Counted from the first letter of the stretch, positions 13,320 to 20,385 are shown. The stretch is 20,385 nucleotides of DNA from Opitutia bacterium (GCA_021204635.1 JAJPZB010000082.1:1-20385), one strand, 5' to 3'. The notes: a model not told the origin generated them from the letters alone. Numbers and translations: made by a program.

Positions 13320-13670
13320 TTAAAAAGTTATCGTTTTGAGTTTGACCGTGTCACCGGCCTTTACGTTTTGGTTTGCGTCTAACGACGTTATCAGAGCCAC
13401 CGAGCAATCTTCCACCGATTCGGCGATGACAATTTCCGCAACGTGGACGCCGGCGCGTTCGACGATGCAGAGCGCTCCCGTACAGAAATTTTTGTCGTAT
13501 CCGGAATCGACGAAGACCAAGTCGGCACTCTTGCCTTCGACAACATCGCCCACGGCGGCAATCCCGTCCTGATGAATCTCATAGGAAAGAACTTTCGCGG
13601 ACAAAACCCCTGCTGTCCCCGCGAGGGCGAGAACTGCAAAGATCGAAGTTGCCAAAGGAAACGATTTCAC
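13320..13670 (-). CDS. Unrecognised small exported protein inside the S10 operon
   Basis: I do not recognise this protein of 116 residues. Residues 5-25 form a hydrophobic signal-like segment ending in a plausible cleavage site (LSA before Lys26). The rest reads as alternating beta strands with three Cys (63, 68, 89), the first two as CxxxxC in NFCTGALCIVE, and ends with NVKAGDTVKLKTITF. The pattern of strand, V-A-E-I-V-I, S-V-A-L-I, then GDTV resembles small beta domains of the SAF or FlgT C-terminal kind, but this is shape similarity only. It starts with GTG 3 bases after the rpsS stop and ends 13 bases before rplV, so it is surely co-transcribed and probably translationally coupled. Codon composition looks like its neighbours. 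Confidence 0.8.
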   Translation of the reverse strand: MKSFPLATSIFAVLALAGTAGVLSAKVLSYEIHQDGIAAVGDVVEGKSADLVFVDSGYDKNFCTGALCIVERAGVHVAEIVIAESVEDCSVALITSLDANQNVKAGDTVKLKTITF

Positions 13671-13673
13671 GCG

Positions 13674-13949
13674 TTAAACTGCTTTCTTGGTGGGTGCCGT
13701 GTGAGCTTTGAAGGTGCGCGTTGGAGCGAACTCGCCGAGTTTGTGGCCAACCATGTTTTCCGTCACATAGACGGGAATAAAAACTTTCCCGTTGTGGACG
13801 TTGAGGTTGAGCCCCACAAAATCGGGGGTAACCGTCGAGCGGCGCGACCAGGTCTTGATCGGCTTGTGGTCGCCGGCTTTTTGCGCTGCCTGCACCTTCG
13901 CCATGAGCGAAGATTCGACGTAGAATCCTTTTTTGATTGAACGTGACAT
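13674..13949 (-). CDS. rpsS: 30S ribosomal protein S19
   Basis: S19 lies in the head of the small subunit with S13. It has 91 residues: MSRSIKKGFYVESSLMAKV, the KTWSRRSTVTPDFVGLNLNVHNGKVFIPVYVTENMVGHKLGEFAPTRTFKAH signature region, and a Lys-rich end. Length is normal. It follows rplB by 6 bases and is followed, unusually, by the small exported-protein gene and not by rplV. Confidence 0.98.
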   Translation of the reverse strand: MSRSIKKGFYVESSLMAKVQAAQKAGDHKPIKTWSRRSTVTPDFVGLNLNVHNGKVFIPVYVTENMVGHKLGEFAPTRTFKAHTAPTKKAV

Positions 13950-13955
13950 AGTGCG

Positions 13956-14813
13956 TTATCCCTTCTTTACTTTGCGTCCGTTGCGACGAACAATGATGTA
14001 AACGTTCGTGGTCTTGGATTTCTTGCGTGTCAGCAAGCCCTTGGCAAGTTGCCCCCACGGAGAGGTGAGGTGCTGGCGACCGCCGCCGCCCTTTGACTTG
14101 CCCTGACCACCACCGTTCGGGTGATCGACAGGATTCATGACCATACCGCGAACCCGAGGCCTGCGCCCGAGCCAGCGGTTGCGCCCCGCCTTGCCGAGCG
14201 AACGATTGTAATGGTCGCCGTTGCCGACGTAGCCGATCGTCGCCATGCAGTCCGCATTCAAATAACGTTGCTCGCCGGAAGGCATTTTCACGATAGCGCG
14301 ATCGCCCTCGATGCCGAGCAATTGCGCGGCGTTGCCGGCGGAACGCGCAATGCGCGCCTTTTGGCCTGGCTCCATCTGAATTGCATGGATGAAAGTTGCG
14401 GGAGCGATGTAGCGAAGTTTGACTGCGCAGCCGGGATTAAATTCCTCGACCGGCTTTGCGGTGGAAACGACGCTGTCGCCGACACTGAGACCGTTGGGGG
14501 CGAGAATGTAAGACTTTTCGCCATCTTCGTATTGGAGAAGCGCGATGTTCGCCGTGCGGTTCGGATCGTATTCTATAGCCAAAACCTTGGCGGGAACTTC
14601 AACCTTCGAGCGGCGGAAATCAATGAGGCGGTACAGGCGCTTGTGCCCGCCGCCGCGGCGACGAGACGTTATGCGCCCATTGTTGTTGCGCCCGCCGGTA
14701 CGTTTCTTGGATTCGATCAGGTTCTTCTCCGGACGTTTCTTCGCGAGTTCCTGTTTGTTGCGGACGAGGAATCGCTGAGACGGAGTGAGCGGACGGTTGG
14801 ATTTGAGTGCCAT
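13956..14813 (-). CDS. rplB: 50S ribosomal protein L2
   Basis: L2 is needed for subunit joining and peptidyl transfer. It has 285 residues (E. coli 273). Motifs are GRNNNGRITSRRRGGGHKRLYR, the central beta-barrel part, and VRGMVMNPVDHPNGGGQGKSKGG with the conserved His231 near the peptidyl transferase centre. The short extra length is near the N-terminus. AGAGGAAG lies 8 bases before the ATG. It follows rplW by 24 bases. Confidence 0.98.
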   Translation of the reverse strand: MALKSNRPLTPSQRFLVRNKQELAKKRPEKNLIESKKRTGGRNNNGRITSRRRGGGHKRLYRLIDFRRSKVEVPAKVLAIEYDPNRTANIALLQYEDGEKSYILAPNGLSVGDSVVSTAKPVEEFNPGCAVKLRYIAPATFIHAIQMEPGQKARIARSAGNAAQLLGIEGDRAIVKMPSGEQRYLNADCMATIGYVGNGDHYNRSLGKAGRNRWLGRRPRVRGMVMNPVDHPNGGGQGKSKGGGGRQHLTSPWGQLAKGLLTRKKSKTTNVYIIVRRNGRKVKKG

Positions 14814-14837
14814 GATGTGTCTTCCTCTGTCTGTGCG

Positions 14838-15125
14838 TTAAATGAGTTCGATCTTGTCGCCCGCTTTAAGGGTGACGATCGCTTTTTTCACGTCGGGAGA
14901 CTTCGTGACCTCGCCGCGTTTCACGCGTGACGCCTTCACTTTCCCTTTCGTGTTGATGATGTTTACGCCCGTGACGGTGACCTTGAAAGTGGCTTCCACC
15001 GCCTTCGCGATTTCCTTCTTGTCTGTCCCCGGATAAACCTCGAAAACGTACTTGTTCGCTTCTGCGAAAGCTGCCGTTTTCTCGGAGACGAGCGGGCGTT
15101 TGAGAACTCTGAATGCAGATTTCAT
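14838..15125 (-). CDS. rplW: 50S ribosomal protein L23
   Basis: L23 lies at the tunnel exit and docks trigger factor and SRP. It has 95 residues, with LKRPLVSEKTAAFAEANKYVFEVYPGTDKKEIAKAVEATFKVTVTGVNIINTKGKVK, typical of the family, and a normal end. An AAGGAG motif lies before the ATG. It is 14 bases after rplD. Confidence 0.97.
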   Translation of the reverse strand: MKSAFRVLKRPLVSEKTAAFAEANKYVFEVYPGTDKKEIAKAVEATFKVTVTGVNIINTKGKVKASRVKRGEVTKSPDVKKAIVTLKAGDKIELI

Positions 15126-15139
15126 GTTTCTTTTTCTCC

Positions 15140-15763
15140 TTAACCTGCGCGTTCGATTATTTTCTGCAAACCTTGCTCGCTGACCAAGACCTGGCCAAAT
15201 TGAACGAGATCAAGCGCATTGATTGTCGCAGTATCGGTCACATAAACGCGCTCGATGTTGCGGACGGAAAGGACGACGTTGTCTTCCCAAGCTTCTGAAA
15301 CGATGAGGATTTTCCCTTTCGGGAACACTTTCGCGAACACTTCGTTCATGGGCTTTGTCTTGGGAGCACTCGCCTCAAATTTCTCGATGAGGCTCAACCC
15401 GCCGCCGTTTGCGAGATCGACCAGAGCGCGCTTCAACGCGAGTTTCTTGACCTTGGCGTTGAGCCCGAGCGACCAATCGCGGGGACGCGGACCGAAAACC
15501 ACGCCGCCCTTGTAGAGTTGCGGGGCGCGCTTCGCACCGTGGCGGGCGCCGCCGGAACCTTTCTGCGGTCCTTGCTTCTTGCCCGAACCGGCAACTTCGC
15601 CGTAGTCTTTCGTCTTCGCGCTACCCTGGCGAAGATTCGCCCGATAAGCGACGACGGCTTGTTTCAGTGCCGCCGTTCCCTTGCCTTCCTCGAGGCTTGG
15701 AAACGCGTCGAATTCCTTTTCGACAAAGGAGGCGCCGTCAACTGTGTAAACTTTTAGTTTCAT
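15140..15763 (-). CDS. rplD: 50S ribosomal protein L4
   Basis: L4 reaches into the exit tunnel. In E. coli it also represses the S10 operon at the leader. It has 207 residues, with VVAYRANLRQGSAKTKDYGEVAGSGKKQGPQKGSGGARHGAKRAPQLYKGGVVFGPRPRDWSL forming the tunnel loop and a normal nucleotide-fold-like C-terminal half. AAGGAGAGG precedes the ATG by 7 bases. It is 14 bases after rplC. Confidence 0.98.
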   Translation of the reverse strand: MKLKVYTVDGASFVEKEFDAFPSLEEGKGTAALKQAVVAYRANLRQGSAKTKDYGEVAGSGKKQGPQKGSGGARHGAKRAPQLYKGGVVFGPRPRDWSLGLNAKVKKLALKRALVDLANGGGLSLIEKFEASAPKTKPMNEVFAKVFPKGKILIVSEAWEDNVVLSVRNIERVYVTDTATINALDLVQFGQVLVSEQGLQKIIERAG

Positions 15764-15777
15764 CTGTTAGCCTCTCC

Positions 15778-16413
15778 TTATTTCGCTTTTTTGGCTTCGC
15801 GGACATAGACGAGATCGCCGGTCGCGCCCGGGAAGCTTCCTTTTATGAGAATAAGATTTTGATCCTCGACAACCTTGACGACCTTGAGGTTCTGAACCGT
15901 CCGGCGAACCTGCCCCATGTGGCCGGGCATCGCCTTGCCCTTGAAGACGTGACCCGGCGTCTGGCGCATGCCGATGGAACCGGGGCGACGGTGCATCATG
16001 TGACCGTGCGACGCCGGTTGCCCGTCTTGGTGGTGGCGTTTGACGTTCCCTTGGAATCCGCGACCCTTCGTCGTCCCGATGACGTCAACGGTCTGGCCTT
16101 CCTTAAAGGTCGTCACGGTCAGCACGTCGCCGACCTTGTATTCGGGCGCCTTGTCGTCGAAGCGAATTTCGCTCAACACCGAGTGTGTTGCGACGCCGGC
16201 TTTGGCGAAATGCCCTTGGAGGGGCTTCGTCAAGCGCTCTTTTTTCTGTTCGCCGTAGGCAATTTGTACGGCGTTGTATCCGTCAGACTCAACAGTCTTG
16301 ACTTGAACAACAGGGCACGGACCCGCTTGAACCACGGTCACGGGGACGAGATTTTTGTCCCCGTCGTAGATTTGGGTCATCCCAATTTTTTTGCCAATCA
16401 GTTGTACTTTCAT
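15778..16413 (-). CDS. rplC: 50S ribosomal protein L3
   Basis: L3 is an early assembly protein that reaches toward the peptidyl transferase centre. It has 211 residues, with MKVQLIGKKIGMTQIYDGD, the signature VDVIGTTKGRGFQGNVKRH and SHGHMMHRRPGSIGMRQTPGHVFKGKAMPGHMG, all standard. The 141-base spacer before it is by far the longest between ribosomal genes here, so rplC probably begins a transcription unit. No Shine-Dalgarno motif is seen. Confidence 0.98.
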   Translation of the reverse strand: MKVQLIGKKIGMTQIYDGDKNLVPVTVVQAGPCPVVQVKTVESDGYNAVQIAYGEQKKERLTKPLQGHFAKAGVATHSVLSEIRFDDKAPEYKVGDVLTVTTFKEGQTVDVIGTTKGRGFQGNVKRHHQDGQPASHGHMMHRRPGSIGMRQTPGHVFKGKAMPGHMGQVRRTVQNLKVVKVVEDQNLILIKGSFPGATGDLVYVREAKKAK

Positions 16414-16554
16414 TCTGTCTAAGAGGCAGGTGGAGGTTTAATTCCGTTTGCACAGACCTGCTTTAGGCTGCAATCAGTCTTTTTGTTCGATTATTTACAG
16501 TCCCAAGCGTATCCGCAAAAAACGAAAATTTGTTATTTTTTACGGTTTGGCAGG
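16414..16554 (-). promoter_or_regulatory. Long rpsJ-rplC spacer, likely S10-unit leader
   Basis: This 141-base spacer is A/T-rich in its upstream half. A GACCTGC just after the rpsJ stop and a GCAGGTC 30-40 bases before rplC are complementary and could pair across the spacer. There is no terminator-like hairpin with a U-run. It is the natural place for a promoter and for an L4-type feedback leader. Confidence 0.45.
16490..16518 (-). promoter_or_regulatory. Candidate promoter for rplC onward
   Basis: On the minus strand TTGCGG (16513-16518) is followed after 17 bases by AATAAT (16490-16495), within TGTAAATAATCG. The match to sigma70 consensus is moderate. Transcription from here would give a leader of about 70 bases before rplC. 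Confidence 0.3.
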
Positions 16555-16866
16555 TCAGGCATTGATCGAAATGTCCACACCTGCAGGAAGGTTTAATTTT
16601 TTGAGTTCATCGACCGTTTGCGCGGTCGGTCCGATAATGTCGATCAGGCGTTTGTGCGTGCGTTGCTCAAACTGATCCATTGACTTTTTGTCAACGTGCG
16701 GCGAACGATTCACCGTCCAACGCTCAATCCGCGTCGGGAGCGGCACCGGTCCGGAGACGCGGGCGCCCGTGCGCTTCGCAGTCTCGGCGATCTCTCCGGC
16801 GGATTGATCTATGATCCGATAATCGAAGCCTTTCAATTTAATGCGAATTCTCTTTTGACGAGCCAT
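16555..16866 (-). CDS. rpsJ: 30S ribosomal protein S10
   Basis: S10 is a head protein of the small subunit and also NusE, a partner of NusG and NusB in antitermination. It has 103 residues: MARQKRIRIKLKGFDYRIIDQSAGEIAETAKRTGA, VPLPTRIERWTVNRSPHVDKKSMDQFE and the hydrophobic end, all family-typical. It follows fusA by 31 bases with no tuf between, and is separated from rplC by 141 bases. It therefore seems to belong to the str unit, as I recall for Chlamydiae. Confidence 0.98.
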   Translation of the reverse strand: MARQKRIRIKLKGFDYRIIDQSAGEIAETAKRTGARVSGPVPLPTRIERWTVNRSPHVDKKSMDQFEQRTHKRLIDIIGPTAQTVDELKKLNLPAGVDISINA

Positions 16867-16897
16867 AGCTGTGTAAAATCTTGAAATTTTGCAATGT

Positions 16898-19042
16898 TCA
16901 GGTGCGGGCAGGAGCGCGGGAAGCGGTCTCGACGATTTCCTTCAAGACGTTCGCGGGAACCTGCTCAAAGTTGTGCGGCTCCATCGTGTAGGACGCACGA
17001 CCTTTGGAGAGCGAGCGGACGTCTGTGGCGTAGCCGAACATTGTCTGCAAGGGAACCATCGCGTCGATGGTGCAAACCCCGTTCTTCGTTTCCATGTTCT
17101 GAATCTGACCGCGCCGGCGATTGAGGTCGCCCATGATATCGCCCTGATATTCTTCCGGCGACACGACCTCGACCTTCATTATCGGCTCGAGCAGAATCGG
17201 GGAAGCCTTCGCGAGTGCGTCTTTCAGCGCGAAAATGCCCGCCATCTTGAACGCCAATTCGCTCGAATCGACTTCGTGGTATGAACCAAAGACGATGTGA
17301 ACCTTGAAGTCGATGACCGGATATCCGGCAATCGTTCCGTTGTTCGACGCCTCGTTGATACCATCGATGGTCGGCTTGATAAATTCTTTCGGAATGACGC
17401 CACCGACGATCTCGTTGAGAATCTCGATGCCCTTGCCAGGATTCGGCTCGATATCGACTTCCGCGTGGCCGTATTGACCGCGGCCACCGGACTGGCGGAT
17501 GAACTTCCCGACGCCGTGCGCCTTGCCCGTGATCGTTTCGCGGTAAGAAATCTGCGGGCGGCCGGATTTCGCCTCAACCTTGAACTCGCGGCGCAGGCGA
17601 TCGACGATGATGTCGAGGTGAAGCTCGCCCATGCCGGAAATAAGCGTCTGCCCCGTTTCCTGATTTGTGGAAACGCGGAACGTCGGGTCTTCCTGCGCGA
17701 GGCGTTGCAATCCGATGGAAAGTTTTTCCTGGTCTGCCTTTGTCGCCGGCTCAATCGCCATCGAGATGACAGGCTCGGGGAACGTCGGCGGCTCGAGGAT
17801 AATGTCCTCGTCGCGGGTGCAAAGCGTGTCGCCGGTGACAATTTCCTTCGGCCCTATGAGGGCGCAAATGTCTCCGGAATACGCGGTGTCGATTTCCTCG
17901 CGATCCATCGCCGTCATGATCATGAGGCGGGAAACGCGCTCCGTCCTGCGGGTGCGCGGATTGTAAAGAGCCTCGCCCTTTTTGAGCGTCCCGCGATAAA
18001 CGCGGAAGAACACGAGCTGCCCGACATAGGGGTCTGACCAAAGTTTGAAGCAAAGACCAACCGGCGGAGTGTTGTCGTCGGGTTCGACGCCAATTTCGGT
18101 CTCGCCATCGTCCTTAAACGCCTTCATCGGCGGCAAGTCGAGCGGAGACGGCAGGTAATCGACAACGGCGTCGAGCACCATCTGAACGCCTTTGTTCTTG
18201 AAAGAAGAGCCGGGGATAACGCCGACGAAATCGAGCGAGAGCGTCGCCTTGCGAATTGCGATGCGGAGTTCGTCCGCCGAAACCTCTTCGCCGCCGAGGA
18301 ATTTTTCCGCGATGGCATCGTCAAAGTCGGAAACCGCCTCGATGAGGGCTTCGCGATATTTCTCGTAGTTCGCCTTGTTTTCTTCCGAAACGGGGAGCGT
18401 GTCATACGCCCTGCCCAAGTCGGTCTTGTAGCGATATTCGCAACCTTTGACGAGATCGACGAGCCCGACGAAGGTTTCGCCTGCGCCAATCGGAATGAAG
18501 AGCGGGTGCGCATTTCCGCGAAGTTTTTCGCGAATTCCCTTTACGGCGCTGAAAAAGTCTGCCCCCGTGCGATCCATCTTGTTGATGTATGCAATGCGGG
18601 GAACGTTGTATTTGTTCATCTGCCTCCAAACCGTCTCGGATTGCGGCTGAACGCCTGCGACGGCGCAAAACACCGCGACAGCGCCGTCGAGAACGCGGAG
18701 AGAGCGCTCCACCTCAGCGGTGAAATCGACGTGGCCGGGGGTGTCGATGATGTTCAGGCGGTGCGGGATCTTGGCAAAAGGCCCGTCGGACACGGTCCAC
18801 CCGCAAGAGACAGCCGCAGAAGTAATGGTGATTCCGCGCTCCTGCTCCTGTTCCATCCAGTCTGTGGTCGCCGCGCCATCGTGCACCTCGCCGATCTTGT
18901 GGATCACGCCGGCATAATAAAGGATTCGCTCGGAAGTCGTCGTCTTGCCCGCGTCGATGTGAGCGGCGATACCGAAGTTTCTCGTGTACTCTAACGGGGT
19001 TTTACGCCCTGAAGAATTTTTATCGGAAAGTGCAGCAGCCAT
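16898..19042 (-). CDS. fusA: Translation elongation factor G
   Basis: EF-G is the GTPase that drives translocation on the ribosome and, with RRF, recycling. It has 714 residues, full length. G motifs are AHIDAGKT at 27-34, DTPGH at 100-104 and NKMD at 154-157, with the effector region QERGITITSAA between. Domain IV carries the SGGRGQYGHAEVDIEPN segment, and domain V ends the protein with SYTMEPHNFEQVP. It lies 27 bases after rpsG, in the str order, but tuf does not follow. The start is preceded by an A/T-rich stretch with no Shine-Dalgarno motif. Confidence 0.99.
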   Translation of the reverse strand: MAAALSDKNSSGRKTPLEYTRNFGIAAHIDAGKTTTSERILYYAGVIHKIGEVHDGAATTDWMEQEQERGITITSAAVSCGWTVSDGPFAKIPHRLNIIDTPGHVDFTAEVERSLRVLDGAVAVFCAVAGVQPQSETVWRQMNKYNVPRIAYINKMDRTGADFFSAVKGIREKLRGNAHPLFIPIGAGETFVGLVDLVKGCEYRYKTDLGRAYDTLPVSEENKANYEKYREALIEAVSDFDDAIAEKFLGGEEVSADELRIAIRKATLSLDFVGVIPGSSFKNKGVQMVLDAVVDYLPSPLDLPPMKAFKDDGETEIGVEPDDNTPPVGLCFKLWSDPYVGQLVFFRVYRGTLKKGEALYNPRTRRTERVSRLMIMTAMDREEIDTAYSGDICALIGPKEIVTGDTLCTRDEDIILEPPTFPEPVISMAIEPATKADQEKLSIGLQRLAQEDPTFRVSTNQETGQTLISGMGELHLDIIVDRLRREFKVEAKSGRPQISYRETITGKAHGVGKFIRQSGGRGQYGHAEVDIEPNPGKGIEILNEIVGGVIPKEFIKPTIDGINEASNNGTIAGYPVIDFKVHIVFGSYHEVDSSELAFKMAGIFALKDALAKASPILLEPIMKVEVVSPEEYQGDIMGDLNRRRGQIQNMETKNGVCTIDAMVPLQTMFGYATDVRSLSKGRASYTMEPHNFEQVPANVLKEIVETASRAPART

Positions 19043-19069
19043 AAAAGTGCTTGGCTCGTGTATTAAAAA

Positions 19070-19549
19070 TTAGTTGCCCCAACGCAGGTGGGCAAAGGCG
19101 CGGTTCGCCTGCGCCATCTTGTGTGTTTCCTCGCGTTTTTTCACAACTGTGCCGGTGTTGTTGTACGCGTCGATGACCTCCGACGCCAAAGCCTCCAACA
19201 TCGGGGTTCCCTTGCGGGCGGCGGCAGCGCTTACGAGCCAGCGGAACGCCATGCTCGTCTGGCGGTCGTGCGAAATTTCCACAGGCACCTGATACGTCGC
19301 GCCACCAACTCGGCGGCTCTTGACTTCCAATTTCGGGCGGCAATTTTCAAGCGCTCCGAGGAGAAGTTCCATCGGATCGCCCTTTTCAAGCTTCTCGCTC
19401 ACGCGCTCGATCGCCCCGTAAACTATGCGCTGGGCAACCGTCTTCTTGCCGTTTTTCATGACGACATTGATGAGCTGGCTCACCAACGGGCTGTTGTAGC
19501 GGGAGTCTGGCTCGTGAACTTTCTTCGTGGCTTTGCGACGACGTGACAT
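19070..19549 (-). CDS. rpsG: 30S ribosomal protein S7
   Basis: S7 nucleates assembly of the small-subunit head. In E. coli it represses the str operon. It has 159 residues: MSRRRKATKKVHEPDSRYNSPLVSQLINVVMKNGKKTVAQRIVYGA, the ENCRPKLEVKSRRVGGATYQVPVEI signature, and LASEVIDAYNNTGTVVKKREETHKMAQANRAFAHLRW. It follows rpsL by 19 bases. The short spacer leaves no room for the E. coli-type long rpsL-rpsG regulatory region. Confidence 0.98.
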   Translation of the reverse strand: MSRRRKATKKVHEPDSRYNSPLVSQLINVVMKNGKKTVAQRIVYGAIERVSEKLEKGDPMELLLGALENCRPKLEVKSRRVGGATYQVPVEISHDRQTSMAFRWLVSAAAARKGTPMLEALASEVIDAYNNTGTVVKKREETHKMAQANRAFAHLRWGN

Positions 19550-19568
19550 TTTCTAAAAAATTCTGTTG

Positions 19569-19949
19569 TTATTTGCCGGCTTTCGGGCGCTTCACTCCAT
19601 ACTTCGAGCGGCTGCGACGGCGCTTATCCACGCCGGCACAATCCAACGGCCCGCGAACAATGTGATAACGAACACCAGGCAAGTCCTTCACACGACCACC
19701 GCGAATCAAAACAACGCTGTGCTCTTGCAACTTGTGCCCCTCGTCGGGAATGTAGGAAATGACCTCCGTCCCGGAAGTGAGACGAACCTTGGCGACCTTG
19801 CGCTGAGCCGAATTCGGCTTCTTGGGCGTGCGCGTCATAACCTGAATGCAGACGCCACGCTTAAACGGCGAGCAATTCAAGGCGGGAGACTTCGACTTGA
19901 CGCTTACTTTTGCCCGCGGCTTGCGGACGAGTTGATTGATTGTTGGCAT
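19569..19949 (-). CDS. rpsL: 30S ribosomal protein S12
   Basis: S12 sits at the decoding centre and controls accuracy. It has 126 residues: MPTINQLVRKPRAK, the TPKKPNSAQRKVAKVRL loop with Lys43 and Lys44, and the RGGRVKDLPGVRYH loop with Lys88 and Asp89. The streptomycin-contact lysines are the sensitive wild-type residues. It is the first gene of the cluster. AAGGA lies only 2 bases from the ATG, too close to be a normal Shine-Dalgarno site. Confidence 0.99.
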   Translation of the reverse strand: MPTINQLVRKPRAKVSVKSKSPALNCSPFKRGVCIQVMTRTPKKPNSAQRKVAKVRLTSGTEVISYIPDEGHKLQEHSVVLIRGGRVKDLPGVRYHIVRGPLDCAGVDKRRRSRSKYGVKRPKAGK

Positions 19950-19994
19950 GTCCTTGGACTTGAAATTGTGTAAAAGGAAAGCGAAGGAAACAGA

Positions 19995-20025
19995 ATTTAA
20001 TCGAAGCGCGCAAGTTTTTTTTCAA
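19995..20025 (-). promoter_or_regulatory. Candidate main promoter upstream of rpsL
   Basis: On the minus strand TTGAAA (20020-20025) is followed after 19 bases by TTAAAT (19995-20000), giving a leader of about 40 bases to rpsL. The -10 match is moderate and the spacer is long, but the strongly A/T-rich upstream context supports a strong promoter. Confidence 0.4.
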
Positions 20026-20029
20026 AATT

Positions 20030-20063
20030 CGCAAAAAATTTTCCGAAATAACGCAAAAAATTT
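20030..20063 (-). promoter_or_regulatory. A-tract direct repeats, possible UP element
   Basis: CGCAAAAAATTT occurs exactly twice (20030-20041 and 20052-20063), 22 bases apart, about two helical turns. They lie directly upstream of the candidate -35 of the rpsL promoter. UP elements bound by the RNA polymerase alpha C-terminal domain have this composition and position. A repressor pair-site is the alternative. Confidence 0.4.
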
Positions 20064-20162
20064 CGCTTGATTTTTATAAAAAAATCCAAATTCGCGCACC
20101 ACAAACCCTCGAAAAACAAAATTGCGTTGCGCGAAAAAACGCCTGCTTTAAGCTTTGCGCCG

Positions 20163-20357
20163 ATGAACGACGAACCTGCCCCACAACAAAGCACTGCCAC
20201 CGAAAAGCCCGCAGAAAAACCGGCTACGGAAAATCCCCTGCCTCCCGCGACCACCAAGCCCGAGCCAGCCTCCACCAACCCGGCAACAAACGCCACCACC
20301 AACCCAACTCCCACAAACAAAACCGCAACAAACACAACCGACAACCAAAATCGCTGA
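20163..20357 (+). CDS. Possible small Thr/Asn/Pro-rich protein, divergent from rpsL
   Basis: A 64-residue frame from an ATG to TGA that starts MNDEPAPQQSTATEKPAEKP and ends NTTDNQNR. It is nearly all Thr, Pro, Asn, Ala, Glu and Lys, with no hydrophobic segment and no recognisable domain. It would be disordered. The frame stays open upstream to 20067, but the upstream part is unlike it in composition. There is no Shine-Dalgarno motif; TATAAA at 20075-20080 could be a -10 element. It may equally be low-complexity non-coding DNA like that at the left edge, with which it shares a 14-base word. Confidence 0.3.
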   Translation: MNDEPAPQQSTATEKPAEKPATENPLPPATTKPEPASTNPATNATTNPTPTNKTATNTTDNQNR

Positions 20358-20385
20358 CAAATATAAACTACTGAAGATAACAAAA

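Noticed and set aside
1..20385. tRNA, rRNA, insertion sequences or phage genes
   Set aside because: No cloverleaf, rRNA segment, transposase, or terminal inverted repeats were seen; the window is fully explained by the ribosomal cluster and its edges.

Overview
The window is one long, almost gap-free ribosomal protein supercluster on the minus strand. Read in transcription order (right to left) it holds rpsL-rpsG-fusA-rpsJ, then rplC-rplD-rplW-rplB-rpsS-[unknown secreted protein]-rplV-rpsC-rplP-rpmC-rpsQ, then rplN-rplX-rplE-rpsN-rpsH-rplF-rplR-rpsE-rplO-secY-map, then rpsM-rpsK-rpsD-rpoA-rplQ. A MarR-type regulator and a strong intrinsic terminator close it. This is the str, S10, spc and alpha operons joined end to end. 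The largest gap between ribosomal genes is about 140 bases.

The gene set points to a bacterium of the PVC group, most likely Verrucomicrobiota. There is no tuf: fusA is followed directly by rpsJ, an arrangement I know from Chlamydiae. rpmD (L30) is missing between rpsE and rplO, adk is missing between secY and map, and infA and rpmJ are missing between map and rpsM. Several proteins carry long Ala/Pro/Thr/Glu-rich or acidic tails (S11, S5, L17, RNA polymerase alpha, SecY, the MarR protein). The phylum assignment is inference from gene order and protein form, not from a search.

Region by region: 1-331 is a C-rich, G-poor non-coding stretch with degenerate 18-base repeats. 332-1087 is the MarR-type gene and its terminator. 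1088-1247 is a spacer with a strong hairpin that probably ends most operon transcription. 1248-5500 is the alpha cluster plus map, with two structured spacers (before rpsD and before rpsM). 5532-11261 is the spc cluster. 11286-16413 is the S10 cluster, which includes the foreign-looking small gene at 13320-13670. 16414-16554 is a long spacer that looks like the start of a separate S10 transcription unit. 16555-19949 is the str cluster. 19950-20160 is an A/T-rich promoter region. 20163-20357 may hold a small divergent Thr/Asn/Pro-rich gene.

Together the genes make structural proteins of both ribosomal subunits, elongation factor G, the SecY translocon pore, methionine aminopeptidase and RNA polymerase alpha. 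The item most worth attention is the predicted exported protein of 116 residues sitting 3 bases after rpsS and 13 bases before rplV, inside one of the most conserved gene orders in bacteria. Next are the extra membrane segment and tail on SecY, the acidic tail on alpha, and the RNA hairpins before rpsD.
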